From: CAXMMR01 sp965198995
GTDB taxonomy: Bacteria > Pseudomonadota > Alphaproteobacteria > Acetobacterales > Acetobacteraceae
Direction of reading: 5' to 3'
Length of the DNA stretch: 64,000 bases
Assembly (NCBI GenBank): GCA_965198995.1
Contig: CBDAQG010000002.1
Span: forward strand, 2,604,001-2,668,000
Within the stretch, counting starts at the first letter, position 1; every line of letters begins with the position of its first letter. Shown here one piece after another: positions 40,848 through 49,636 of the stretch. Under the pieces are notes generated by a model. That model worked only from the letters and a program-made list of their open reading frames with translations, was not told where the DNA came from and made no database searches. A program made the translations under genes and the position numbers.

Positions 40848-42496
40848 AGCCGACGACGACCAAGCCGGGCCAGACCAAGCCGGGCCAGACCAAGCAGGGT
40901 CAGGCCAAGCCGGATCAAATCAAGCCGGGCGCCAGCAAGCGCAGGGCCGAGCCGGACGCCATGACGGCGGGCGGCAAGCCGGGCCCGCGCTTTGCCGCCG
41001 CCGAGCTGATCGGAGCTTTGGACAACCAGTACGCCGCGCGGGTGATCGCCGCCGCCGCCGACGTCGCCGTGATCCTCGGCCCCGACGGCGTGGTGCGCGA
41101 CCTTGCTTTTCGCAGCTCCGACCTGCTCGACAACCTGCCGGGCGCGGCCGAGTGGCGCGGCCATCCGTTCGCCGACGCCATCACCCTGGAGAGCCGCCCC
41201 AAGCTCGAGGCGCTGCTCGACGCCGCCCAGCAGGAGCATGACGGCCAGCTGCGCCACCTCAACCACGTCGCCCGCCCTGGCGGCGGCGACGTCGCGGTGC
41301 AGTACTCCGCTGTGCGCGCCAGGCGCGACGGCACGATGATCGCCTTCGGCCGCGACCTCCGGCCGATCACCGTGCTGCAGCAGCGGCTGATCGATGCGCA
41401 GCAGGCACTGGAGCGTGACTACGCGAGCCTGCGCCAGGCCCAGGCACGCTATCGCGTGCTGTTCGAGACCTCGCCGGAGCCGCTGCTCGTCGTCGACGCC
41501 GCCAGCCTGCGCGTCACCGAGGTGAACGCCGCCGGTCGGGCGCTGCTGCCCGATCAGCGGCGCGGCACCGCCGGAAAGGTCGCCGCCGACCCCGCCCGGG
41601 CGGCGCTGGAAAAGCGGCCGCGGCTGCCGCAAACCAGCTTTGTCGAGATCTTCGAGCCGCGCAGCCGCCCCGCGGTGCAGCGCTTCCTGGCGGCCGCCGT
41701 GCAGAGCAGCAGCCAGGACAGCCGCGCCGCCGAGGCCGCGGTTCCGGAGGCGGTGCGCGCCCGTCTGGCCGAAGCCGGCCGCGAGGTGAGCCTGTTCGCC
41801 TCGCTGCTGCGCGAGGACGGCGCCTCGCTGCTGCTCATCCGCCTCTCCGCCGGCGCGCCCAGCACCGAGGCCTCGGCGTTAAACGAGCAGCTGTTGGCGG
41901 CGCTGAAGCAATCGCCCGACGGGCTGGTGTTTACCGACGCCGCCGGCGAGGTGCTCTCGGCCAACGCCGCCTTCCTCGACCTCGCCCAGCTCGGCGCGCT
42001 GGAGCAGGCGGTCGGGCGGCCGCTCGAGGACTGGCTCGGCCGCCCCGGCGTCGACGTCGACGTGCTGCTTGCCAACCTGCGCCAACGCGGCGCGGTGCGG
42101 CTGTTCGCGACACAGCTTCGCGGCGAGCACGGCGCCGAGGCCCCGGTCGAGGTCTCCGCCGTCTCGATCGTCGGCGAGGGCCGCACCGCCTGCTGCCTGA
42201 GCATTCGCGACGTCGGCCGCCGGCTGCCCGGCGGCGCCGAGCAGCGCGGCGTGCCCGGCGGGCTGGACCTGCCGCGCTCGCCCGAGCAGCTGACCGAGCT
42301 GATCGGCCGGGTGTCGCTGAAGGACCTGGTGCGCGACGCCACCGACGTGATCGAGAAGCTGTGCATCGAGGCGGCGCTGGAGCTGACCGAGGACAACCGC
42401 GCCTCGGCCGCCGAGATGCTGGGGCTGAGCCGGCAGAGCCTCTACGTGAAGCTGCGCCGCTACGGGCTCGGCGACCTTGCGGATCTTGAGGATTGA
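40844..42496 (+). CDS. ppsR: Photosynthesis gene repressor PpsR/CrtJ
   Basis: Redox-responsive repressor (550 residues from the coupled GTG; 511 from ATG 40961). Two to three PAS domains (about residues 70-200, 200-330 and 350-460) precede a Fis-type HTH (NRASAAEMLGLSRQSLYVKLRRYG). The Cys in the HTH leader (EKLCIEAALEL) matches the redox Cys of Rhodobacter PpsR. The first ~35 codons are 15-bp tandem repeats encoding a Lys/Gly/Gln tract. Targets probably include the TGT-N12-ACA sites here. It overlaps bchG by TTGA. Confidence 0.93.
   Translation: MKPTTTKPGQTKPGQTKQGQAKPDQIKPGASKRRAEPDAMTAGGKPGPRFAAAELIGALDNQYAARVIAAAADVAVILGPDGVVRDLAFRSSDLLDNLPGAAEWRGHPFADAITLESRPKLEALLDAAQQEHDGQLRHLNHVARPGGGDVAVQYSAVRARRDGTMIAFGRDLRPITVLQQRLIDAQQALERDYASLRQAQARYRVLFETSPEPLLVVDAASLRVTEVNAAGRALLPDQRRGTAGKVAADPARAALEKRPRLPQTSFVEIFEPRSRPAVQRFLAAAVQSSSQDSRAAEAAVPEAVRARLAEAGREVSLFASLLREDGASLLLIRLSAGAPSTEASALNEQLLAALKQSPDGLVFTDAAGEVLSANAAFLDLAQLGALEQAVGRPLEDWLGRPGVDVDVLLANLRQRGAVRLFATQLRGEHGAEAPVEVSAVSIVGEGRTACCLSIRDVGRRLPGGAEQRGVPGGLDLPRSPEQLTELIGRVSLKDLVRDATDVIEKLCIEAALELTEDNRASAAEMLGLSRQSLYVKLRRYGLGDLADLED
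40854..40935. repeat. 15-bp tandem repeats at the start of ppsR
   Basis: About five imperfect copies of a 15-bp unit (core AAGCCGGGCCAGACC) encode repeated KPGQT/KPDQI peptides. Unit length preserves frame. If ATG 40961 is the true start, this would be untranslated leader instead. Confidence 0.85.
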
Positions 42497-43443
42497 GCGA
42501 GCAGGCAGAGCTGGGCGCCGCCCAGGCCCGCGTCACCCGGGAGCGTGCTGCGCCTGACGGGCCCGCGGCGCTTGGAACCCGTGCGACGCGCCGGCCGGCG
42601 CTGCGCGACCTGGTCACGCTGCTCAAGCCGATCACCTGGTTCGCGCCGATCTGGGCGTTCAGCTGCGGCGTGATCTCCTCGGGCCGGTTCCACCCGCTCC
42701 CCGCGCTCGCCGGCGCGCTCCTGGCCGGTCCGCTCGCCACCGGCACCAGCCAGGTGGTCAATGACTGGTTCGACCGCCACGTCGACGCGATCAACGAGCC
42801 GAACCGGCCGATCCCCTCCGGCCGCGTGCCCGGCCGCTGGGGGCTCTACCTGGCGATTGTCTGGAGCCTGCTCTCGCTGGCCGTCGCCTGGGCGCTCGGC
42901 CCCTGGGTCTCGATTGCGGCGGTGATCGGCATCGCGCTCGCCTGGGCCTACAGCGCGCCGCCGATCCGGCTGAAATCCAATGGCTGGTGGAGCAACCTGG
43001 CCTGCGGCGTCTCCTATGAGGGACTGCCCTGGTTCGCCGGCGCGGCGGTGATGCGCCACGGCATGCCCTCGCCGGCCATCATCCTCGTCGCTGGCCTCTA
43101 CAGCCTCGGCGCGCACGGCATCATGACGCTGAACGACTTCAAGTCCATCGAGGGCGACCGCCAGATGGGCCTGCGCTCGCTGCCCGCGCGCCTCGGCGCC
43201 GACGCCGCCTGCCGGGTCGCCTGCCTGATCATGACGGTGCCGCAGGCGGTGGTCATCGCCCTGCTCTGGACCTGGCATCGCCCGCTCGCCGCCGCCGCCG
43301 TCGCCGCCCTGCTCGCCGGCCAGCTGCTGCTGATGCCCCGCCTACTGGCGGACCCGCGCGCCCGCGCCCCCTGGTACAACGCCACCGGCACCAGCCTCTA
43401 CGTCCTCGGCATGCTCGCCGCCGCCATCGCGCTGGCATCATGA
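42493..43443 (+). CDS. bchG: Bacteriochlorophyll a synthase
   Basis: UbiA-type prenyltransferase (316 residues) attaching geranylgeranyl or phytyl to bacteriochlorophyllide. The Asp-rich motif NDWFDRHVDAINEPNRPIPSG is visible (shown in part), plus LNDFKSIEGD. Eight to nine membrane helices. TTG at 42493 overlaps the ppsR TGA, so translation is coupled. A family A repeat follows directly. Confidence 0.95.
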   Translation: MSEQAELGAAQARVTRERAAPDGPAALGTRATRRPALRDLVTLLKPITWFAPIWAFSCGVISSGRFHPLPALAGALLAGPLATGTSQVVNDWFDRHVDAINEPNRPIPSGRVPGRWGLYLAIVWSLLSLAVAWALGPWVSIAAVIGIALAWAYSAPPIRLKSNGWWSNLACGVSYEGLPWFAGAAVMRHGMPSPAIILVAGLYSLGAHGIMTLNDFKSIEGDRQMGLRSLPARLGADAACRVACLIMTVPQAVVIALLWTWHRPLAAAAVAALLAGQLLLMPRLLADPRARAPWYNATGTSLYVLGMLAAAIALAS

Positions 43444-43445
43444 AG

Positions 43446-43565
43446 GAAAGCGAAGCAAGTACTTCTTTCTTGAAAGAAAGAAGCAAAGAACTTCTAACCC
43501 CGCTGCCGCAGCGCCAATCGGACAAAAGTTTTTTGGTTCTTTTTTTCAAAAAAGAACCGCTTCCT
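43446..43565. repeat. Family A bipartite inverted repeat, copy 4, between bchG and bchP
   Basis: Inverted arms at about 43446-43497 (partly GC-shifted: TTTCTTGAAAGAAA) and 43523-43565 (core TTTTTTTCAAAAAA with GGTTC/GAACC stem). The stretch AATCGGACAAAAGTTTTTTGG matches the copy at 1.6 kb. It occupies most of the bchG-bchP gap. Confidence 0.8.
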
Positions 43566-43582
43566 TTTTTTAGGATCCTGCC

Positions 43583-44746
43583 ATGATTTACGACGCCATC
43601 GTCGTCGGCGGCGGTCCCGCCGGCGCCACCGCCGCCTCCGACCTCGCTCGCCGCGGCCTGGCCGTCGCCCTGCTCGATCGCGACGGCCGGATCAAGCCCT
43701 GCGGTGGCGCCATTCCGCCGCGCGCCATCGAGGAGTTCGCGATCCCCGACGAGATGCTCGTCGCGCGGGCCACCGCCGCCCGCGTCTTCGCCCCCTCGGA
43801 CCGGACCGCCGACATGCCGATCGGTAAGGGCTTCGTCGGCATGGTGGACCGGCGCGAGTTCGACATCTGGTTGCGCGAGCGCGCGGTCGCCGATGGCGCC
43901 ACCCGCCACCACGGCGAGTTCGCCGCCCTCGCGCGCGAGGCTGACGGCACCGTCGTGCTGACGTGCCGGGACGCCGCCGGCGGCGTCTTCACGCTACGCG
44001 CCAAGTCCGTGATCGGCGCGGACGGCGCGCGCTCGGCGATCGGCCGCGCCGAAATCCCCGGCTCGGCCAAAATGAAATACGTCTTCGCCTACCACGAGAT
44101 CGTGCGCACGCCGGCCGGCCAGGACCCGGGCTGCTGCGAGGTGCATTACAAGGGCGACCTGTCGCCGGACTTCTACGGCTGGGTGTTCCCGCACGGCGCG
44201 ACCACGAGCGTTGGCCTCGGCAGCGCCGTCAAGGGCTTCTCCATCCGCACCGCGACCGCGCGGCTGCGCGGTGCGACCGGGCTTGCCGGCGCCGAGACGC
44301 TGCGCCGCGAGGGCGCGCCGATCCCGCTGCGCCCGCTGCGCCGCTGGGACAACGGCCGCGACGTCGTGCTGGCCGGCGATGCGGCCGGCGTGGTTGCGCC
44401 GGCGTCCGGCGAGGGCATCTACTACGCCATGCTCGGCGGTCGGCTCGCCGCCGAGGCGGTCGCCGCGTTCCTCGCCAGCGGCAATCCCGCCGCGCTGCGC
44501 GGCGCGCGCAAACGGTTTATGAAGGCGCACGGCCAGGTGTTCTGGGTTTTGGGGATCATGCAGCGGTTCTGGTACGCCTCCGATGGCCGGCGCGAGCGCT
44601 TCGTCAGCATCTGCCGCGACCGCGACGTCCAGGCCCTGACCTGGTCGGCCTACATGACCAAGGAGCTGGTGCGCGCCAAGCCCGTCGTGCACCTGCGCAT
44701 CTTCTGCAAGAACATCGCCCACCTCACCGGCCTCGTCTCGGCATGA
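43583..44746 (+). CDS. bchP: Geranylgeranyl reductase
   Basis: FAD-dependent reductase (387 residues) that converts the geranylgeranyl tail to phytyl. FAD motif VVGGGPAGATAASDLARRG at the N-terminus and GDAAGVVAPASGEGIYYAM near residue 265 are typical. AGGAT lies 8 nt upstream of the ATG. tspO and hemC follow. Confidence 0.95.
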   Translation: MIYDAIVVGGGPAGATAASDLARRGLAVALLDRDGRIKPCGGAIPPRAIEEFAIPDEMLVARATAARVFAPSDRTADMPIGKGFVGMVDRREFDIWLRERAVADGATRHHGEFAALAREADGTVVLTCRDAAGGVFTLRAKSVIGADGARSAIGRAEIPGSAKMKYVFAYHEIVRTPAGQDPGCCEVHYKGDLSPDFYGWVFPHGATTSVGLGSAVKGFSIRTATARLRGATGLAGAETLRREGAPIPLRPLRRWDNGRDVVLAGDAAGVVAPASGEGIYYAMLGGRLAAEAVAAFLASGNPAALRGARKRFMKAHGQVFWVLGIMQRFWYASDGRRERFVSICRDRDVQALTWSAYMTKELVRAKPVVHLRIFCKNIAHLTGLVSA

Positions 44747-44770
44747 GTGTGCGGCCGTGAGCAGGACGCC

Positions 44771-45256
44771 TTGACACCGGCCGTCTACATCGCCGGCGCC
44801 GCGGTGATCGGCGTGCTCGGCGCCGGCGGCGCGCTGACCACGATCGGCGCCTGGTATGCGGCGCTGCGCAAGCCGGTCTGGCAGCCGCCCGGCTGGCTGT
44901 TCGGTCCCGCCTGGACGCTGATCGGCGGCCTGACCGCCTGGGCCGGCGTGCTCGCCTGGCAGGCCACCCGCACGCCCGCGCAGCGGGAGGTGACGCTCGG
45001 CCTGTTCGCGCTGAACGGCGGCCTCAACATCCTGTGGAGCGCGTTGTTCTTCAAGCTGCAGCGACCCGACTGGGCGCTGATCGAGGTGATCCCGCTCTGG
45101 CTCTCGATCGCCGCCCTGATCGCGGCGTTCGCCGCCCGCGTGCCGCTCGCCGCCTGGCTGCTCGCCCCCTATCTGCTCTGGGTCGCCTTCGCCGCCGTGC
45201 TCAACCTCGTCGTCGTCCGCCTCAACGCTCCCTTCCCTCATCGCGTCGCGAGCTGA
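44771..45256 (+). CDS. tspO: TspO/MBR-family membrane protein
   Basis: Five-helix porphyrin-binding protein (161 residues). Core GAWYAALRKPVWQPPGWLFGPAWT (shown in part) and the WSALFF motif are family hallmarks. TTG at 44771 with AGGA 5-8 nt upstream is preferred to GTG at 44747. In Rhodobacter, TspO affects photosynthesis gene expression and porphyrin export in response to oxygen; the linkage to bchP and hemC fits this. Confidence 0.9.
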   Translation: MTPAVYIAGAAVIGVLGAGGALTTIGAWYAALRKPVWQPPGWLFGPAWTLIGGLTAWAGVLAWQATRTPAQREVTLGLFALNGGLNILWSALFFKLQRPDWALIEVIPLWLSIAALIAAFAARVPLAAWLLAPYLLWVAFAAVLNLVVVRLNAPFPHRVAS

Positions 45257-45260
45257 CCTC

Positions 45261-46319
45261 ATGCAAACCCCTATGCTCGACTTGCCGACGCCTGGCGCCG
45301 CCGCACTCGCCACCCGCCCCCAGAGGGAGGCCCCGGCGCGGGCGCCGGACGTCCGGCGGCACCACCCGACACTGCCGCTGCGTGTCGGCACGCGCGGCTC
45401 GCCGTTGGCGCTGGCGCAAACCCGCAGCTTCCTCACCACGCTCGCCCGCGTCTGTCCGGTGCTGCGGCAGATGGACGTCTTTCGCGAGCAGATCATCCGC
45501 ACCACCGGCGATGCGGTGCAGGACCGCCGGCTCGCCGAGATCGGCGGCAAGGGTCTGTTCGCGAAGGAGATCCACGCCGCCCTGCTCGACCGCCGCGTCG
45601 ACCTCGCCGTGCACAGCCTCAAAGACCTCGAGACGGTGCTGCCGCCCGGCATCGCGCTCGGCTGCGTGCTGCCGCGCGAGGACCCGCGTGACGCGCTGAT
45701 CCTGTCCGACGAGTGCGGCGAGCCGGACCCGGCGCAGCCGTTCGCCTGCCTGCCGCACGGCGCGGTGATCGGCACCTCCTCGGTGCGACGCCAGGCGCAG
45801 CTGCTGCACGCCCGTCCGGACCTGCGCATCACCCTGATGCGCGGCAACGTGCAGGCCCGGCTCGACAAGGTCCGCCATGGCGAGTGTCAGGCGAGCCTGC
45901 TGGCCATGGCCGGGCTGAACCGGCTTGGTTTGGAGAGCGAGGCGTCGCTGCCGCTGCCCGAGCACGCCATGCTGCCGGCCGCCTGCCAGGGCATTGTCGG
46001 CATCACCGTGCGCGAGGACGAGACCGAGCTGCGCGACCTGCTGCGTGCGGTCGAGGACCCTGCCGCGCGCATCGCTGCCACCGCCGAGCGCGCGATGCTG
46101 GCGGTGCTCGACGGCTCCTGCACCACCCCGATCGGCGCCCACTGCCGCCTGCGCTCCGGCCGCATCACCCTGCACGGCCTGGTGGCGAGCGAAGACGGGA
46201 GTTTCCTGGTGCGCGACGCGCTCGAGGGCGCGCCGGGTGACGCCGCCGCGCTGGGCCACGCGCTTGGGGAAAGCCTGCGCGGCCGCTGCCCCGATGCGGT
46301 GTTCGCCGGGCCGCGTTGA
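45261..46319 (+). CDS. hemC: Hydroxymethylbilane synthase (porphobilinogen deaminase)
   Basis: Polymerises four porphobilinogens (352 residues, slightly long due to a 35-residue Pro/Ala-rich N-terminal extension). VGTRGSPLALAQT, GTSSVRRQAQL and the dipyrromethane-cofactor Cys in DGSCTTPIGAH are visible. ATG 45261 follows tspO by 4 nt; ATG 45273 is an alternative. Placement beside tspO and bch genes links haem supply to BChl synthesis. Confidence 0.93.
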   Translation: MQTPMLDLPTPGAAALATRPQREAPARAPDVRRHHPTLPLRVGTRGSPLALAQTRSFLTTLARVCPVLRQMDVFREQIIRTTGDAVQDRRLAEIGGKGLFAKEIHAALLDRRVDLAVHSLKDLETVLPPGIALGCVLPREDPRDALILSDECGEPDPAQPFACLPHGAVIGTSSVRRQAQLLHARPDLRITLMRGNVQARLDKVRHGECQASLLAMAGLNRLGLESEASLPLPEHAMLPAACQGIVGITVREDETELRDLLRAVEDPAARIAATAERAMLAVLDGSCTTPIGAHCRLRSGRITLHGLVASEDGSFLVRDALEGAPGDAAALGHALGESLRGRCPDAVFAGPR

Positions 46320-46338
46320 GCGCCCGGCCGGCGTATGT

Positions 46339-46710
46339 TCAGTCGGTCCGCTCGCGCAGCGTCGTCACGGCCGAGAACAGCGCACCGATGGCGTCGCGGC
46401 CCAGCCGACGCGTCTCCGGCGCCAACGGCGCGTCCGTGGCCGGATCGGCGTCACGCCGCGCCAGGTGGCCCTGCAGCGCACCAAGACAGCCGACCGCGCG
46501 CCCGAGCGGCTCGGTGCCGTCCCGTTCGCCCGCTCGCATCAGCAGCATGAGCAGCATCGACGGCAGTGCCGAACGCGTCAGAGCGTCCAGCGACTGCAGC
46601 GCCTCGCCACGTGGCCGTCCCAAGCTCGTGCCGCTGTCCGAACCGCTACTGGAACGCATCTGCGCAGACATCAACGGCTCTCCCCGGAACGTCGACGGTC
46701 GCTCCGCCAT
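46339..46710 (-). CDS. Uncharacterised helical protein between hemC and crtI
   Basis: A 123-residue protein on the opposite strand, with AGGAG 8 nt before the ATG at 46710. It is Ala/Leu/Arg-rich, with a hydrophobic stretch SALPSMLLMLLMRAG and no recognised motif. The ribosome site and clean flanking gaps argue it is real. Divergent from crtI, convergent with hemC. Function unknown. Confidence 0.5.
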   Translation of the reverse strand: MAERPSTFRGEPLMSAQMRSSSGSDSGTSLGRPRGEALQSLDALTRSALPSMLLMLLMRAGERDGTEPLGRAVGCLGALQGHLARRDADPATDAPLAPETRRLGRDAIGALFSAVTTLRERTD

Positions 46711-46826
46711 GCTGGCGGCTCCTGGCGACACAAGCTTTGCGCGAGTTCCAGCAGGCGGGAAGGTCCTGACGACAACCTCACGCATAGTTGATAATGCTGC
46801 AATGCAACGACCGATCAATCTAGCGG

Positions 46827-48386
46827 GTGCCTGCACGATTTATGCGCTTGCGAAATGAAACCATCGTGAGCATGGCGGCTCGCAGCGCCGCGTCGGCTCA
46901 GTCCGGGCGCGCGCCGCACCGGACGATCGTGATCGGCGCCGGCTTCGGCGGCATCGCCGCGGCCCTGCGCGCCCGCGCGCTCGGCGACGACGTCACCCTG
47001 ATCGACCGCCTGCCCGAGCCCGGCGGCCGCGGCCGGGTTCGCCGTCACGATGGCTTCCGCTTTGACTCCGGCCCGACCGTGATCACCGCGCCGTTTCTGC
47101 TCGAGGAGCTGTTCGCCCTGTTCGGCGAGCGGCTCGCCGACCATGTCACGCTGCTGCCGGTCTTCCCGTTCTACCGCATCACCTTCGAGGACGGCCGGCA
47201 TTTCGATTATTCGGGCGACCCGGCGGCGATGGTGGCCGAGGTCGAGCGCTTCTCGCCCGCCGACCGTCCCGGCTATGAGCGCCTGATGCGCCACGCCAAG
47301 GCGCTCTACCGCGTCGGTTACGAGCGCTACGGCGACAAGTCTTTCCACCGTCTGGCGACCATGCTCGGCGCCTTCCCCGCTTTGCTCCGCCTCGGCGGCC
47401 ACCGCTCCGTCTACCGCCAGGTCGCCCGACAGATCGCCGACGACAGCCTGCGCCGCGTCTTCAGCCTGCAGCCGCTGCTGGTCGGCGGCCATCCGTTTCA
47501 CACCAGCGGCCTCTACGCCCTGATCCAACACCTCGAGCGCCGCCACGGCGTCTGGTTCGCCGAAGGCGGCACCGGGGCCCTGGTTGGCGCCCTTGTCGGC
47601 CTCGCCCGCCGCCACGGCGTCACCCTCCGGCTCGGCGCCGACTGCGCCCGCCTCACCCATGGCGGCGGCCGCGCCACCGGCGTCGTGCTGGCCGATGGTC
47701 AATTGCTGCCGGCCGACACGGTGATCGCCAATGCCGACGCGCCGGCGCTCTACGCCGACTTGATGCCGGGCCGCCGCCGCCGCCGCTGGACCGACCGCCG
47801 CATCGACCGTCTCGCCTATTCGATGGGGCTGTTCGTGCTCTTCTTCGGCACCAGCCGGCGCTACGAGGCGACCGCCCACCACACCATCATCCTGGGCCGC
47901 CGCTATCGCGCCCTGCTCGACGAGGTGTTCGGCCCCACCGCCCACCCGCCGGACGACCCGAGCCTCTATCTGCACCGCCCGACCGCCACCGACCCGGCGA
48001 TGGCCCCGCCCGGCCAGGACGCCTTCTACGTCCTCGCCCCGGTGCCCAATTTGCGCGCCGGCATCGACTGGCCCGCCATCGCGCCCGGTTTTCGCGACCG
48101 CCTCGTTGCCCTGCTCGCCGAGCGCGAGCTGCCCGACCTGCCCGCCACCATCGTCAGCCAGAGCTGGATGACGCCGCAGCACTTCCACCACGACTACCGC
48201 AGCCGCCACGGCGCCGGCTTCTCGGTCGCGCCGAGGCTGCTGCAATCGGCGTGGTTTCGTTTCCACAACAAATCTGAGGAGCTGGGAGGCTTGTACCTGG
48301 TCGGCGCCGGCACCCATCCCGGCGCGGGCCTGCCGGGCGTGCTGACCTCGGCCAAGGTGGTCGAGCGATTGCTTCGGCAGCGCTGA
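46827..48386 (+). CDS. crtI: Phytoene desaturase
   Basis: FAD-dependent desaturase (519 residues from GTG; ATGs at 46842 and 46872 also possible, none with a good ribosome site). FAD motif VIGAGFGGIAAALRARALG near residue 35 and C-terminal GLYLVGAGTHPGAGLPGV are typical of CrtI. It converts phytoene to neurosporene or lycopene. Separate from crtB, unlike Rhodobacter crtIB. A family B element follows its stop immediately. Confidence 0.93.
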   Translation: MPARFMRLRNETIVSMAARSAASAQSGRAPHRTIVIGAGFGGIAAALRARALGDDVTLIDRLPEPGGRGRVRRHDGFRFDSGPTVITAPFLLEELFALFGERLADHVTLLPVFPFYRITFEDGRHFDYSGDPAAMVAEVERFSPADRPGYERLMRHAKALYRVGYERYGDKSFHRLATMLGAFPALLRLGGHRSVYRQVARQIADDSLRRVFSLQPLLVGGHPFHTSGLYALIQHLERRHGVWFAEGGTGALVGALVGLARRHGVTLRLGADCARLTHGGGRATGVVLADGQLLPADTVIANADAPALYADLMPGRRRRRWTDRRIDRLAYSMGLFVLFFGTSRRYEATAHHTIILGRRYRALLDEVFGPTAHPPDDPSLYLHRPTATDPAMAPPGQDAFYVLAPVPNLRAGIDWPAIAPGFRDRLVALLAERELPDLPATIVSQSWMTPQHFHHDYRSRHGAGFSVAPRLLQSAWFRFHNKSEELGGLYLVGAGTHPGAGLPGVLTSAKVVERLLRQR

Positions 48387-48596
48387 GGCAAGGAAGGGCC
48401 AGGGCTCTGCCCTGGATCCGCTGGGGCCCGCGGCCCCAGACCCCATTCGTTAAGGGCTTAAACTGGGTATTTCTCGCTTGGCGAAGCCAATCAATCGGCT
48501 TCCTACGGCACCAACCTTGCTATGAGACATGGATAATGAACGGATTTCAAAGGCTCAGCCTTTGATGGGGTCAAGGGGCAACGCCCCTTGCCTGCC
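48387..48596. repeat. Full-length family B bipartite palindromic element
   Basis: A 210-bp element: left arm with stems CCAGGGC/GCCCTGG and GGGGCC/GGCCCC, then a spacer containing CGCTTGGCGAAGCCA and a CGGCACCAACC-like segment, then an inverted right arm with stems AAAGGC/GCCTTT and CAAGGGGC/GCCCCTTG. The spacer is clearly similar to the copy at 57.6 kb, so the whole unit moved or duplicated together. No gene inside. Confidence 0.85.
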
Positions 48597-48631
48597 TTGC
48601 CTCTTGCTCCCCGACTCTCTAGCCCCCGACG

Positions 48632-49561
48632 ATGTCCGCTGTTCTCCAGGCTGCCCTGCCGGTCTTCGCCCTGATCCTGCTCGGCTGGCTCGCCGGCCGC
48701 CAACGCCTGCTCGGCGCCAACGCGGTTGACGTCCTCAACCTCTTCGTCACCCAGCTCGCCTTGCCCGCTTTGCTGTTCCGCGCCACCTCGACGATCAGCC
48801 GTGCGGACCTCGCCAACACCGGGTTCCTGCTCGCCTTTGCTCTGCCGATGCTGGCCTGCTGCGCCGTCTCCGTCCTGCTCGACCGGCAACGCAGCCTGGC
48901 GATCACCACCATCGACGCGCTGTCGGCCGGCTACGCCAATACCGCCTACATGGGCATCCCGATCTGCCTGCTGCTGCTCGGTCAGCGGGCGCTGCTGCCG
49001 GCGGTGCTGAGCAGCCTGCTGACCGTCTGCGCCCTGTTTGCGATCGCGATTGTCCTGGTCGAGATCGACCTGCAGGAGGTGCCGAGCCTGCCGCGCACGC
49101 TCGGCCGCGTCGGCCTGTCGCTCGCCCGCAACCCGCTGGTTGCCGCCCCCGTGCTCGGCGGGCTGCTGGCCGCAACCGGGTGGCCCTTGCCAGCCACCCT
49201 GCTCAGCGTGCTGACCCTGCTCGGCAACACCGCAAGCCCGGTGGCGCTCGTCACCATCGGCCTGTTCCTGGCCGAAGCGACCGCCACCCCGGTGCGCCTC
49301 GCGACGCTGAGCGGCCTGGTCAGCCTCAAGCTGCTGGCCCAGCCCGCCCTGACGGCCGCACTCGCCTATGGCGTCTTCAGGATGGATCCCCTCTGGGCCC
49401 GCAGCGCGGTGCTGCTCGCCGCCATGCCGACCGGCACCGGCCCGTTCATGCTGGCCAAGCTCTACGGCCGCGACGCCGGCCTGACCTCACGCACCATCCT
49501 GGTCTCGACGTTGCTGTCAGTGCTGACCGTTTCGGTTACGATTACTTTGCTTGGAAAGTAG
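48632..49561 (+). CDS. AEC-family (auxin efflux carrier-like) permease
   Basis: A 309-residue protein with about ten hydrophobic helices. NTAYMGIPICLLLLG and the C-terminal MPTGTGPFMLAKLYG motifs point to the AEC/malonate-type transporter family. Substrate cannot be told. The TAG stop is at the edge of a family B half-element. Convergent with metF; no operon partner. Confidence 0.8.
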   Translation: MSAVLQAALPVFALILLGWLAGRQRLLGANAVDVLNLFVTQLALPALLFRATSTISRADLANTGFLLAFALPMLACCAVSVLLDRQRSLAITTIDALSAGYANTAYMGIPICLLLLGQRALLPAVLSSLLTVCALFAIAIVLVEIDLQEVPSLPRTLGRVGLSLARNPLVAAPVLGGLLAATGWPLPATLLSVLTLLGNTASPVALVTIGLFLAEATATPVRLATLSGLVSLKLLAQPALTAALAYGVFRMDPLWARSAVLLAAMPTGTGPFMLAKLYGRDAGLTSRTILVSTLLSVLTVSVTITLLGK

Positions 49562-49625
49562 AAGGCCAGAGGCTCTGCCTCTGGGCTCCGCTGGGGGCGG
49601 CGCCCCCAGACCCGCACTCGTTAGG
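49562..49625. repeat. Family B half-element between AEC permease and metF
   Basis: Only the left arm type (AGGCCAGAGGCTCTGCCTCTGG, shown as two stems CCAGAGGC/GCCTCTGG and GGGGGC/GCCCCC) is present, directly after the permease stop and 11 nt from the metF stop. Probably serves as a bidirectional 3' hairpin. Confidence 0.75.
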
Positions 49626-49636
49626 GCGGGCGCTTT

